Shown in pieces: positions 1-9,190 of a DNA stretch of 64,000 nt; within the stretch, counting starts at the first letter, position 1; every line of letters starts with the position of its first letter. The DNA comes from JABDGM01 sp963738665 (GTDB lineage: Bacteria > Planctomycetota > Planctomycetia > Pirellulales > Lacipirellulaceae). A program made the position numbers and the translations under genes. Under the pieces are notes generated by a model. It searched no databases. It was not told where the DNA came from and worked only from the letters and a program-made list of their open reading frames with translations. The DNA lies in the NCBI GenBank assembly GCA_963738665.1, contig CAVTXL010000002.1, positions 620,001 through 684,000 of the forward strand, read 5' to 3'.

Positions 1-553
1 CGGATGCCAGGACATCAATGTCGCCGTCGCCGTCCAGGTCGGCCACATTGACGGTGTACGGACCAGTCGATGTCGTGGGCCCGCTTGCGGCCACCGCGAT
101 GGTATGGGATTGAAAGTTTCCGGCGCCGTCGTTTTCATACCAGGCAACTGTATTGTCGTAATACGAGGCCACGACCGCATCGATGTCGCCGTCGCCGTCG
201 ACGTCGGCCGCGACGGTCGACTGCGGGTCGTCGACGGTGGTGGAAATCGTGTGGCGTGTGAAGGTCGGCGTATTGCCGGTGGCCGCCGCAGTCGCCGTGT
301 CGTTTGTCGTTGAGTAATCGACCGTGAATGCAGTGGATGCATCGCCCGTGCGCGTGACCGTGAACACGAGCTGACTCGTTCCCGTGTTTCCTTCGACGGC
401 TGAAACGTCGTTGATTTGCAGGCTGGCCGGTGTGACTGCCAGCAGGGCTCGGCTCTCCAGGGTTTCGAAGCGAGCACTACGCCGTCGGCTCGAACTTGGG
501 CGACGAGTACGACGATGGGAACGACCCGTGCCGGTAAGAAGGCTGGCGAACAT
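1..553 (-). CDS. Exported Calx-beta / FG-GAP (VCBS) repeat protein, 3' part missing
   Basis: The gene reads from an ATG at 553 off the left edge, so only about 184 residues are visible. A very basic N-terminus (Arg/Ser-rich, residues 11-28) is followed by RFETLESRALLA (about 28-39), the motif seen at the front of large exported planctomycete proteins. A Calx-beta-like strand region comes next (about 44-80), then two calcium-type propeller repeats, DVDGDGDIDAV and DLDGDGDIDVL. A surface or secreted propeller, possibly adhesive, is inferred from the family. No enzymatic domain is visible. No clear Shine-Dalgarno precedes the ATG, but it is the only start that leaves the basic leader and the motif in frame. 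Confidence 0.75.
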   Translation of the reverse strand, partial: MFASLLTGTGRSHRRTRRPSSSRRRSARFETLESRALLAVTPASLQINDVSAVEGNTGTSQLVFTVTRTGDASTAFTVDYSTTNDTATAAATGNTPTFTRHTISTTVDDPQSTVAADVDGDGDIDAVVASYYDNTVAWYENDGAGNFQSHTIAVAASGPTTSTGPYTVNVADLDGDGDIDVLAS

Positions 554-663
554 TGCTTGGTTACTCCACGGTCGTGAACGGTGCGGCGTTGAGACTTCAC
601 GGGAATCCTTCGAGAATTGCGGCAAATCTAACGATGAAAAGCCGGCCGTCTCCGCTCTTTATG

Positions 664-1893
664 TCACCGTCCGCCGTGGCGGCCCGCCTGGCGACCCGCC
701 AAAAAAAGCACGGCCAGCATACCCAGGGCCAGGCTACTTGGCTCGGGCGACGCAAAGCCGCTGATTTTCGCCACAAAAATCGAGTTATGGCCGTTCTTGG
801 CGATGGATCCGCCAACAAACACATCCCCCAGCCGATTGACCGCTACGCTGTTGCCAAAGGTGTCGTCTGGAAATGTGTAACTTCCGGCGAGGCCGCCGGC
901 GCCATCGTACTTCCAAATGTCATTGCCGGCGGCCAAATAAACGTTGCCTTGCTCGTCGGCTGCCAGTGCAATAGAGCCCGAGGCGCGTTCGGCATATGTC
1001 GTCCACTGAAAGTTTCCGGCCGCGTCATATTTTGTCATGAAGTTAACACGGTCGGACCCCACATCCGACCAGCCTGCGATAAACGCGTTCCCTTGTCCGT
1101 CAGCCGCAACTGCCGAGCTCCGCTCATTGGTGTCATCTGCCCCATATACTCGATCCCAGATTCGATTTCCGCTGGCATCGTACTTGCCCAGCAACGCGTC
1201 ACCGCCGCTGATGCCGCTGTCATCGGCAACGTAGACCCTACCGGCCCCGTCGGCCGCCACGCCCGTAAAGCTCCAACCCAGGTCAAGACGTTTGTACCAC
1301 TTGTCGTTGCCCGCGGAGTCGAACAGCTCCAGGAAAGTGTCATAGCGTTGAGAAGTTATCACCAGCCCACCGACAAAGACGTTGCCGAGGCCATCGGTGG
1401 AGATCGATTTTGGGGCTACGAACGGCTCCTCGTCGGGGGCTCCTACTTCGCGAATCCAGAGGATGTTACCATTGTCGTCGTACTTTACGAGGCCCAGGTG
1501 CGAACCGATGACCGTGCCAATCCCGTATAGATTGCCGGCGGCGTCGGCCGCCGGATAACCGACAACCTCGTCGTTGTAGGGAGCGCTGGTATGTCGAATC
1601 CATTCTTGATTGCCTGCGGAATCGTATTTCACAAGGAATCCATCAGTACCCTCGCTATTCGAAAAATCGAAGTTGACCGTTCCCGCTAAAAAGACGTTCC
1701 CCCGCTCGTCGGCAGTCATTCCGGAAAACAACGAAGACCCATGCGTACTGTCAAATTCGCGCAGCCAATCCACGGTCGCGGCCCGAACCGCAGGGCCACT
1801 CAGCAATACCGCGCAGCAGAAGACCATACCGGACGCGAAAACCGGAATTCGGCGTTCTATAGGTAGCTTGCACGGGCGCGGGCGGATTAGCAT
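664..1893 (-). CDS. SBBP beta-propeller exported protein with PEP-CTERM anchor
   Basis: The product is 409 residues. The ATG at 1893 is chosen because AGGAG lies 8 bases upstream, although the frame is open further upstream. A signal peptide (about 1-35) ends near AVRAA. Repeats of the form KYDSAGNxxWxR and AADGxGNVFxAG follow, typical of seven-bladed SBBP propellers. The C-terminus has PEPSSLALGMLAVLFLAG and a basic tail, a PEP-CTERM sorting signal recognised by an exosortase. Exosortase-dependent surface anchoring follows from the family; the ligand is unknown. It lies downstream of, and on the same strand as, nothing obvious and ends 111 bases before the FG-GAP gene start. Confidence 0.85.
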   Translation of the reverse strand: MLIRPRPCKLPIERRIPVFASGMVFCCAVLLSGPAVRAATVDWLREFDSTHGSSLFSGMTADERGNVFLAGTVNFDFSNSEGTDGFLVKYDSAGNQEWIRHTSAPYNDEVVGYPAADAAGNLYGIGTVIGSHLGLVKYDDNGNILWIREVGAPDEEPFVAPKSISTDGLGNVFVGGLVITSQRYDTFLELFDSAGNDKWYKRLDLGWSFTGVAADGAGRVYVADDSGISGGDALLGKYDASGNRIWDRVYGADDTNERSSAVAADGQGNAFIAGWSDVGSDRVNFMTKYDAAGNFQWTTYAERASGSIALAADEQGNVYLAAGNDIWKYDGAGGLAGSYTFPDDTFGNSVAVNRLGDVFVGGSIAKNGHNSIFVAKISGFASPEPSSLALGMLAVLFLAGRQAGRHGGR

Positions 1894-2121
1894 AGTGACG
1901 TCTCCTGGAATTGAAACCATGTGGACGCGGTGATCGCACAGGAGTCCTTCGAGGAAATCGGCCGAACTAACGAAAAAGCTTGGCCGTTTCAGTGTTAGCT
2001 GGTTTTTGTAACTGGTTAGTTCACAAGCTGTTGCAGCAAGTACACGCGGCCGCAAAAAAATGCCCCGTTAGATTTCGCCAGATTCTCGAAGGTTACTGCA
2101 CAGCCTGTTAGATTCGTGGCC

Positions 2122-2760
2122 ATGAGCGAAGCTGTGTCTGTCGCCCAACCCGACACCGACGAGCTGGTCCGCCGTGCCGGTGGCGGCGATGAGTCGGCTG
2201 TGCGCGTGCTGTTCGAGCGGCATCGTGGCCGGCTGTCGCAGATGGTCCGCGCACGGATGGACCCACGGATGCGCGGGCGGGTCGATCCGTCGGATGTCGT
2301 CCAAGAGGCGCTGGTTGCCGCCAGCGTGCGGATGCCGCGCTACGCAGCCGAGAAGCCGTTGCCGTTTTATCCCTGGCTGCGGCAAATTGCGTGGGAGAAG
2401 CTGGTCCATCTTCACGATCGTCACTTGCGGGCGGCTAAGCGGAGTGTCGCCCGTGAGCAATTTTTCCGGCCCGATATTTCGGACGAGTCAGCGATTGAAT
2501 TGGCCCGGCGGCTCGTTGGCAATACCAGCAGCCCCAGCGCCGAGGCCGTGCGGAAAGAAATGCGCGATCGCGTGCGGCAGGTGTTAGAATCACTCTCCAC
2601 GGAGGACCGCGAGGTGCTGCTCCAGCGCTATCTCGAACAAATGTCGTCCAAAGAAATCGGCGCGATCCTCGGCATCAGCGAGGCGGCCGTCAACATGCGT
2701 CACATGCGGGCGCTGGAACGCATGCGAAAAATACTGGCCGACGAAGATGATGGTGAGTAA
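2122..2760 (+). CDS. ECF-like RNA polymerase sigma factor (sigma-70 family)
   Basis: The product is 212 residues from the ATG at 2122; an in-frame GTG at 2116 is possible. Region 2 contains MRGRVDPSDVVQEAL (about 50-66) and PWLRQIAWEKLVHLHDRHL, which bind core enzyme and the -10 element. Region 4 near the C-terminus has the helix-turn-helix run KEIGAILGISEAAVNMRHMRALERM, which reads the -35 element. The pattern matches the planctomycete ECF subfamily commonly found beside protein kinases. The kinase gene starts 117 bases downstream, separated by a large palindrome, so the two may form a signalling pair. No anti-sigma factor is adjacent. Confidence 0.9.
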   Translation: MSEAVSVAQPDTDELVRRAGGGDESAVRVLFERHRGRLSQMVRARMDPRMRGRVDPSDVVQEALVAASVRMPRYAAEKPLPFYPWLRQIAWEKLVHLHDRHLRAAKRSVAREQFFRPDISDESAIELARRLVGNTSSPSAEAVRKEMRDRVRQVLESLSTEDREVLLQRYLEQMSSKEIGAILGISEAAVNMRHMRALERMRKILADEDDGE

Positions 2761-2765
2761 AGCAG

Positions 2766-2851
2766 TTTCAAAACCGTCGGGGACTGTCCCAATTTTGCGG
2801 AGGCCGCCGGAGCAAAATGGGACTGTCCCCCTCTCTGAGACGGTTTTGAAA
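2766..2851. repeat. Long imperfect palindrome between sigma and kinase genes
   Basis: The outer arms TTTCAAAACCGTC (2766-2778) and GACGGTTTTGAAA (2839-2851) are perfect inverted copies. The inner arms carry GGGGACTGTCCC and GGGACTGTCCCC plus a shared ATTTTGC run. As RNA it would fold into an almost complete hairpin of about 86 bases. It could attenuate or process the sigma-kinase transcript, or be a small mobile palindrome. Confidence 0.8.
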
Positions 2852-2876
2852 TTGCCAGTAATAGGGGGAGTCAAAA

Positions 2877-4388
2877 ATGCAGAGTGAAGTTGCTGAACCG
2901 ATCGAAGCAAAAGCTAAAGGAGCTAACGCCGACCAATCGTTTGCCAATCTGCTCGACCGGATCACTCGCCACTTGGAACAACTCGGCGGCCTGGACATGG
3001 ACGAGATCATCGCGGCGCATCCGCAATACGCCGATCGGTTGCGGCGTGTCCTGCCGGCGATGGCCGCAATGGCCAGTTGGGCCCGCGACCCCGCCTCTGG
3101 GGCGGCCAACACCGAAGAAGCGCCAACTCAATCGCCTGCGGCCGGCGTGCTGGGCGACTTCCGCATCATCGACGAGATCGGCCGCGGCGGCATGGGCGTC
3201 GTCTACGAAGCCGAGCAGATTTCATTGCGGCGGCGCGTCGCGCTGAAAACCTTGCCGTTCGCGGCCGTACTCGACAAGCGAAACTTGCAGCGCTTCAAAA
3301 ACGAAGCCCTGGCGGCCGCCACGCTCGATCACCCGAACATCGTTTCGGTCTACGCCGTCGGCGAAGAGCGCGGCGTCCATTTTTTCGCCATGCAACTGAT
3401 CCGCGGCCAGACGCTGGCGGAAGTCATCTCGCAACTCCGCAAAGAACGGCACGGCGAAACACTCCCTCTCCCTCCGGGAGAGGGCCGGGGTGAGGGCCCC
3501 TCATCCTGCCTTCTCCCAAAGGGAGAAGTTTCAACTAGAAACGAAGCCCAAACCATCGATTCGGCCGTCGCTTCCACGCCCGCGACGAAACGAATCGAGC
3601 AAGCCCGAATCAGCACGGTCGCCGGCTCGCGAAACGTCACGGAGCGTTACCGCTCAGCCGCCCGCCTCGGCATCCAAGCCGCCGAGGCCCTGCAGCACGC
3701 CCACGATGCAGGCGTACTCCACCGCGACATCAAGCCGGGAAACTTGATGCTCGACGCCGACGGACAGCTTTACATTACGGATTTCGGCCTGGCCCGCATG
3801 GAGACCGACGTCGGCATGACAATGACCGGCGACATCGTCGGCACGCTCCGCTACATGGCCCCGGAGCAAGCCCTGGCAAAGCGCGTAGTGATCGACCACC
3901 GGGCCGATGTGTATTCACTCGGTGCAACGCTTTACGAGCTGCTGACGCTGGAGCCAGCCTTCGGCCAGACCGACCGCTCGGAGCTACTCAAGCGGATCGC
4001 CTTCGAGGACCCGCGACCGCCACGAAAAATCGACCGCCGTATCCCGGCCGAATTGGAGACAATCGTCCTCAAGGCGATGACGAAGAGTCCCGACGAGCGA
4101 TATCAAACGGCGCAGCGGTTGGCCGACGACTTGCGGGCCTATTTGGATAACCGGCCGATCAAGGCCAAGTCGCCTTCGATCATTGGTCGCGTCCGGAAGT
4201 GGTCGCGGCGACACAAGCCGCTCGTCACGTCGGCCGCGCTGTCGGCCGTGGCGCTTGGAATGATTTCCATGGGCGTACTTGCGTCCACCAACTTGGCAAT
4301 CAAACGGGAGCGGAACGCCAAGGCAGCCGCTCTGACTGAGAAAGCAACCGCCTTGCAGGACCGTACGGCGGCGCATGGACCGCGCTGA
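2877..4388 (+). CDS. Hanks-type Ser/Thr protein kinase (TPR part broken off)
   Basis: The frame gives 503 residues from ATG 2877, with AGGGGGAG 6-7 bases upstream. A helical N-terminal segment (1-90) precedes the kinase domain: glycine loop GRGGMGVVYEAE (about 101-112), VALK lysine (about 123), HRDIKPGNLML (about 282-292), DFGLAR (about 302-307) and the APE-type MAPEQ. One transmembrane helix lies at about 448-470. All catalytic residues are present. Between the N and C lobes (about residues 195-255) an unusual insertion contains the translation of a palindromic repeat at 3462-3530. The frame stops just after the membrane helix, where planctomycete relatives continue into a TPR region. Here that region survives as out-of-frame fragments to about 6270, so the kinase may be truncated. 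Confidence 0.85.
   Translation: MQSEVAEPIEAKAKGANADQSFANLLDRITRHLEQLGGLDMDEIIAAHPQYADRLRRVLPAMAAMASWARDPASGAANTEEAPTQSPAAGVLGDFRIIDEIGRGGMGVVYEAEQISLRRRVALKTLPFAAVLDKRNLQRFKNEALAAATLDHPNIVSVYAVGEERGVHFFAMQLIRGQTLAEVISQLRKERHGETLPLPPGEGRGEGPSSCLLPKGEVSTRNEAQTIDSAVASTPATKRIEQARISTVAGSRNVTERYRSAARLGIQAAEALQHAHDAGVLHRDIKPGNLMLDADGQLYITDFGLARMETDVGMTMTGDIVGTLRYMAPEQALAKRVVIDHRADVYSLGATLYELLTLEPAFGQTDRSELLKRIAFEDPRPPRKIDRRIPAELETIVLKAMTKSPDERYQTAQRLADDLRAYLDNRPIKAKSPSIIGRVRKWSRRHKPLVTSAALSAVALGMISMGVLASTNLAIKRERNAKAAALTEKATALQDRTAAHGPR
3462..3530. repeat. REP-like palindromic element inside the kinase coding region
   Basis: CTCCCTCTCCCTCCGGGAGA runs into AGGGCCGGGGTGAGGGC, and CTTCTCCCAAAGGGAGAAG follows directly: two adjacent hairpins. 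The first has the look of an interspersed repeat I recall from many bacterial genomes (not checked). The insertion keeps the reading frame and adds a Pro/Gly-rich run (LPLPPGEGRGEGP) to the kinase. Confidence 0.7.
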
Positions 4389-6270
4389 GAAGAACCTGCA
4401 GATGGTGCTGGCGGTCATCGATCGTTCGGTCGAGGGCGTAGGCGATCAGGAGCTGGCCGGAATTCCGCAAATGGAGCGGCTGCGCAAGCGATTATTCGAA
4501 GACGCCATCACGTCCTATGAGAAACTGCGATCTGACAATCCGGCAGACCGCTGCTTTGCGTTTTGCCACGGCACGTTGCTACATTCGACTGGGAACAATT
4601 ACGTTCGAATTTTCAAAGGTTGAGGAATCCAATGATCAGCACGACAAGGCGATCAAATTGCTCGAAGGGCTGCTGGCCGAGTATCCAGGCAACCAGGCGT
4701 ATCGCTTTGAACTTGCAACAGCTCTAAAACAGAGAAGCTGGCGAGCCCCCGCCGGCAAATTGGAGTTCGCACGGCGTGCAGTTGATTTGTACCAAGGCTT
4801 GCTTGATGAAGACACGGCTAACGTCTCATTCCGTGAAGGTCTCATCGACGGACTACGCACGCAAATGGAAGGCCCCGATAGCGAAAACGAGCGGGCTCTA
4901 GTTCAGCGGCTGCGGCAACTCATAGATCCTCCGGAAATCAACAAACGCGTGCTGGCTTATGCGTATGTCAAATTCGCGGGTGTAGGCGCAAAAAATGGCG
5001 ATCTTGAGGAAGCAGAGAAGAGTTGCCGTACAGCCGTCGAGTTGCTGCGCGAAGATCATGCGGAACATCCGACCGACCTGCGAACTCGTGAACACCTGTC
5101 ACGCGAATCGAAAGCACTGGGGGACTTTCTCGTCCAGCGTGGCAACCGGGAACAAGCTGTGGCGGCATATGACGAAGCGTTTTGCGCGGGGAATGCTTTA
5201 CGACGCGACTTTCCCGCAATGAGATTATTCCGCACCGAAACCGATGGAGTAGTGCGGGCTCTGATCGGGAACCTCTTGAAGCTTCAGCGGACCGATGAGG
5301 CCACGACAATTCTCAACGAATTGGCAATGCAGTACGCGCCAGACTACGTTTTTCGTGCCGGTCAATTTGAAAGACTGCGGCAGCCGGATAAGTCACAGCA
5401 AGATGTTGAGCGAGCTGTCATGCTGTGCGAGGCCGAGATCAAAGCCGACCCGACGGACGACGAAGCGTGGCAAACGCGTGGCGATTTACGCACCAGCCTG
5501 AAACAATTTGAACCGGCTCTGGAAGATTACTTACATGCTTGGCGGCTGAACCAAAACTCGACAGAGGGTTTTTTCAAATGTATTGATGCGTTCAAAGCAT
5601 TAGGACAGGTCAAAGAGGCAAACAGTTTCTGCCAAGCGGCTTCCTGATACTGGGGCGGACTTGGCCGCCCTGCAGCAAGAGGTCGAAGTTATTGTGACAA
5701 AGGGCAATATACTGACGCGATCCGGCTGTATACGTTCATTCTTAGCTTCCAGCCGGAGAACATTGACTTGTTTGCGAGATCGCGGGTATTCCTATTCTTG
5801 TTCCCGGCAATTTGACAAAGCAATGGCGGACACTGATCAGGCCATTCGTCTGGCTCCAAACGACGCAAGCGTGGCGCAGGATCGTGGATATATCTATTAC
5901 TAGGCTGGTCAGTTTGAAAAGGCCATTGAAGATTACAAGAAGTGCTACGACTTAAATCCGATCCGTCTGTACTGAACAATTTGGCCTGGATATTGGCCAC
6001 CGCATCGAATGAGGCGCTTCGGGACGGCCAGCGCGCCGTCGAATTGGCGACGAAAGCGTGCGAACGACAGCAATATGGAATGCGGTCAGCGTCAACACAC
6101 TGGCCGAGTCCTACGCCGAAACGGGCGACTTTCCATCCGCCATCGAGTGGATGAAAAAGGCGATTCAATTGACTACAGAAGAGGAATATCGCAAACAATT
6201 GAGCGCGGAGCTCGACAGCTTTCGCAACGGCAAGCCGTCGCGAATTCACCCCGCGACAACCAGCGAATGA
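4375..6270 (+). pseudogene. Decayed TPR C-terminal region of the kinase
   Basis: Homologous TPR-type sequence runs through this stretch but changes frame repeatedly. One frame holds DRAEKNLQMVLAVIDRSVEG (from 4375), a second holds LRFATARCYIRLG to SFCQAA (about 4545-5645), and later pieces include DKGQYTDAIRLYT (about 5695), DTDQAIRLAPNDASVAQDRG (about 5837-5890), AGQFEKAIEDYKKC (5904-5945), LNNLAWILATASNEALRDG (about 5975) and SAIEWMKKAIQLT (about 6140). I count breaks near 4370, 4545, 5640, 5690, 5770, 5955 and 6050, plus an in-frame TAG at 5901-5903. This density is far above the single indels elsewhere in the window, which argues for real decay. The intact version would have been the extracytoplasmic sensor part of the kinase. 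Confidence 0.75.
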
Positions 6271-6280
6271 CCGCTCCAAC

Positions 6281-6315
6281 CGCCGCGGCTTGAACGCGCT
6301 CACCGATAGCGGCGG
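6281..6315 (-). repeat. Copy of the 3' end of glgB
   Basis: Read on the minus strand it encodes PPLSVSAFKPRR, almost the exact C-terminus of the nearby branching enzyme (PPLSVSVFKPRR). It sits directly at the end of the decayed TPR region, which suggests a rearrangement junction or the remnant of a duplicated glgB. Confidence 0.7.
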
Positions 6316-6402
6316 ACGTTCGCCACGCGGGCCAATAGAAAATGGCAGATAACCGGTTCCTCACAGCGAACAGCGAATCGCGAGATTTTTAGCCACCACC
6401 TT

Positions 6403-6443
6403 AGCAGAATGGGTGGCCAAATTCAACAAAATTCTGCTTTTCC
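6403..6443 (+). terminator. Possible terminator hairpin after the kinase remnant
   Basis: AGCAGAAT (6403-6410) pairs with ATTCTGCT (6431-6438) and is followed by TTTTCCC. The 20-base loop is long, so this is a weak candidate. Confidence 0.25.
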
Positions 6444-6640
6444 CGCAGTCGGTTATTTTCGTTTTGAAAGCTGCAGTTTGCAGTTTACCCCGCCCATAGA
6501 TGTCGAAGAGGGGAGGGGCGGAAGCGCGCATCTATGATATCTATGAGTAATTCCCGAGGAAAAATACGGTCTCTCGGGCGCCAAATTTGGCACGTGAAAT
6601 CTATGGCCGGCCGACCAGGCATTTAGCGGGTTTCTCAACG

Positions 6641-6680
6641 ACCACCATTGGCCAGTTTTGGTGCAAAGCCCAATGGTGGT
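6641..6680. repeat. Perfect 11-base inverted repeat downstream of glgB
   Basis: ACCACCATTGG and CCAATGGTGGT flank an 18-base loop. It lies 93 bases beyond the glgB stop and could end the glgB transcript, though no T tract follows on the minus strand. Confidence 0.5.
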
Positions 6681-6772
6681 ATCGTGCCGGGAGCTAACCG
6701 CTCTCAATGATCGGTCCCCGCAGGCAACCCGTGTCGTCAGGCCGCAACTCCAACCCGTGGCCGGGTCGCCCG

Positions 6773-9031
6773 CTACCGCCGCGGCTTGAACACGCTCACC
6801 GACAACGGCGGCAACGTCAGCGTGAGCGACCCCGGCCGGCCCCAGGTCTCTTCTGGCAGCGCTTGCACTCCGCCGCCGTTGCCCAGGTCGCTGCCGCCGT
6901 AGAACGTCGAGTCGCTGTTTGACATCTCCTCGAACCAGCACGCCTCAGGCACGCCGATTTTGTAGTTCATCCGCGGCACCGGCGTAAAGTTGCAGCACAC
7001 CAGCAGATAGTCCTGCGGATCCTTGGCCTTGCGCAGGAACGACAGAACGCTGTCCTGCCAGTTGTGGCAATCGATCCACTCGAACCCGGTCCACTCGAAG
7101 TCGACCTCGTGGAGCGATGGCTCGCGGCGGTAGAGGGCGTTCATGTCGGCCAAATACCGCTGAACCCCCTGGTGGCTTTGCCATTCGAGCAGGTGCCACT
7201 GCAGCGACTCGTTGCAGTTCCATTCGTTCCACTGGCCGAATTCGCCGCCCATGAATAGCAGCTTCTTGCCGGGGTGGGTCCACATGTAGCCGTACATCAG
7301 CCGCAGGTTGGCGAATTTCTGCCACAGGTCGCCCGGCATCTGGTCGAGCAGCGAGCCCTTGCCGTGCACCACTTCGTCGTGCGAGAGCGGCAGGCAGAAA
7401 TTCTCGGTAAAGGCGTAGATCAGCGAGAACGTCAGCTCGTCGTGATGGAACTTGCGGTGAATCGGATCCTCGTGCATGTACCGCCGGGTGTCGTTCATCC
7501 AGCCCATGTTCCACTTCAGCGAAAAGCCCAGGCCGCCCAGGTACGTGGGCCGCGAGACGCCGGTCCAGGCGGTCGATTCTTCGGCGATCGTCAGCACGCC
7601 CGGGTATTGCAAATGACTCTCTTCGTTGAACTTCTTGAAGAAGTCGATCGCCTCGAGGTTCTCGCGGCCGCCAAAGCAGTTGGGGACCCATTCCCCTTCA
7701 TTGCGGCTGTAGTCGAGGTATAGCATCGACGCGACCGCGTCCACGCGGAGTCCGTCGACGTGGTACTTATCGAGCCAGAACAGCGCGTTCGAGAGGAGGA
7801 AGTTTCGCACCTCGGTGCGGCTGTAGTTGAAGATCATCGTCCCCCAATCGGGGTGCTCACCCTTGCGGGGATCTTCGTGTTCGTACAGGGCCGTGCCGTC
7901 GAAGCGGCGCAGGCCGTGGTCGTCCTTGGGGAAGTGGGCCGGCACCCAGTCAATGATCACGCCGATGCCGCCTTGGTGGCAGACGTCGACGAAGTACATG
8001 AAATCTTGCGGCGTGCCATAGCGGCTTGTCACTGCGTAATAGCCGGTCGTTTGGTAGCCCCAGCTGCCCGTGAAGGGATGCTCGCTGACCGGCAGCAGTT
8101 GCACGTGCGTAAAGCCCAACTTCTGGCAATACTCGACGAGCTGATGGGCGATTTCGCGGTAGCTGAGCCAGCGGCCTGGGTTGCCAGGATCGCGCCGCCA
8201 ACTGCCGAGGTGCAGTTCGTAGATCGCAATTGGCGCATCGAGCGCATTGTGTTGCGGACGCTTGTCAATCCATTCCGCGTCATTCCATTGATAGTCGCCC
8301 AGCTCGACGACGATGTTCGCCGTTCGCGGCGGCACTTCGGCTGCGAAGCCGTACGGGTCGCACTTTTCGACGACGTGCCCACCCCGATGCTTTACGGCGA
8401 ATTTATAGAGCGCCCCGGCTTGAACGCCGGGAATGAACAATTCCCAAATGCCGCTGGGAACGATTTTCCGCATCGCATGGCCGCGGCCGTCCCAATAGTT
8501 AAACGAGCCGACGACGGCGACGCTCTCAGCATTTGGCGCCCAGACGGCGAAATTCACGCCCTGCACGCCGTCGATTGTCCGCAGATGCGACCCGAGCCGC
8601 TCGTAACTTCGCCAGTGCGTCCCTTCCCCCAGCAGATGCAGGTCGTAATGGGTCAACATCGGCGGAAAAGCGTAGGGGTCGTGCATAGTGAGTGTCTCGC
8701 CTGATTTGTAGGTCACGCGAAGTTGGTAGGGGGGAGCGGTGAGGATCGACGAGTTTGGGTCGCGATAGTGTAAGAGTTCGCCATTCTTTAATCCGCGTTC
8801 TTCAACAATCGCTTCGTACAGCCCGGCTGGGTGGATGCGGCGCATTGGTCGCGAGTCGCCCTGTGCCGCGTCGACTACCCATGCCCGTTGCGCTTCCGGC
8901 AGGTAGGCCCGCACCGCCAGGGCGCGTTCGCCACGCTGCTCGATCTCGTGCGGCCCGAGCACTTCGAACGGGTTCTCGTGATATCCGTGAACGAGCGGAC
9001 CGATTGCGTCCAATGCGACCTGCGATTGCAC
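6773..9031 (-). CDS. glgB: 1,4-alpha-glucan branching enzyme
   Basis: GlgB cuts alpha-1,4 glucan chains and re-attaches them as alpha-1,6 branches in glycogen synthesis. The product is about 752 residues, a normal GlgB length. The GTG at 9031 is preferred because AGGAG sits 8 bases upstream; a TTG at 9037 is too close. An N-terminal CBM48-type domain (GVQGVNFAVWAPNAESVAVVG area) precedes the GH13 barrel. Visible are DGLRVDAVASM (nucleophile Asp near 430), AEESTAW (acid/base Glu near 484) and SHDEVVHGKGS (near 552). No other glycogen gene is adjacent. The last 35 bases are repeated about 500 bases downstream. Confidence 0.95.
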   Translation of the reverse strand: MQSQVALDAIGPLVHGYHENPFEVLGPHEIEQRGERALAVRAYLPEAQRAWVVDAAQGDSRPMRRIHPAGLYEAIVEERGLKNGELLHYRDPNSSILTAPPYQLRVTYKSGETLTMHDPYAFPPMLTHYDLHLLGEGTHWRSYERLGSHLRTIDGVQGVNFAVWAPNAESVAVVGSFNYWDGRGHAMRKIVPSGIWELFIPGVQAGALYKFAVKHRGGHVVEKCDPYGFAAEVPPRTANIVVELGDYQWNDAEWIDKRPQHNALDAPIAIYELHLGSWRRDPGNPGRWLSYREIAHQLVEYCQKLGFTHVQLLPVSEHPFTGSWGYQTTGYYAVTSRYGTPQDFMYFVDVCHQGGIGVIIDWVPAHFPKDDHGLRRFDGTALYEHEDPRKGEHPDWGTMIFNYSRTEVRNFLLSNALFWLDKYHVDGLRVDAVASMLYLDYSRNEGEWVPNCFGGRENLEAIDFFKKFNEESHLQYPGVLTIAEESTAWTGVSRPTYLGGLGFSLKWNMGWMNDTRRYMHEDPIHRKFHHDELTFSLIYAFTENFCLPLSHDEVVHGKGSLLDQMPGDLWQKFANLRLMYGYMWTHPGKKLLFMGGEFGQWNEWNCNESLQWHLLEWQSHQGVQRYLADMNALYRREPSLHEVDFEWTGFEWIDCHNWQDSVLSFLRKAKDPQDYLLVCCNFTPVPRMNYKIGVPEACWFEEMSNSDSTFYGGSDLGNGGGVQALPEETWGRPGSLTLTLPPLSVSVFKPRR

Positions 9032-9190
9032 GGCCAATTCTCCTTACCTTTTCCTTTTGCCGGCGGGTATCAAGTTCCGCCAGTCTACGCAGTCCACGTG
9101 ACCGCTACTATTGTGTGCTCTCAAGCGGCCCGGGTAAACGCCGGCCGCCAAAACGCCGCGATTTGCTCCGCCAAGCCTTGCCACAGGCGA

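Larger units (their letters stand above)
6271..6772. other. Non-coding gap with glgB tail copy and inverted repeats
   Basis: No gene is visible. Positions 6281-6315 repeat the last 35 bases or so of glgB (6778-6812) with three mismatches. An inverted repeat lies at 6403-6438 and another at 6641-6680. GCCAAATTTGGC near 6580 is a 12-base palindrome. The rest shows nothing recognisable. Confidence 0.6.

Noticed and set aside
664..2055. Longer start (2055) for the SBBP protein
   Set aside because: The ATG at 1893 has AGGAG at good spacing directly before a signal peptide; the upstream extension is not signal-like.
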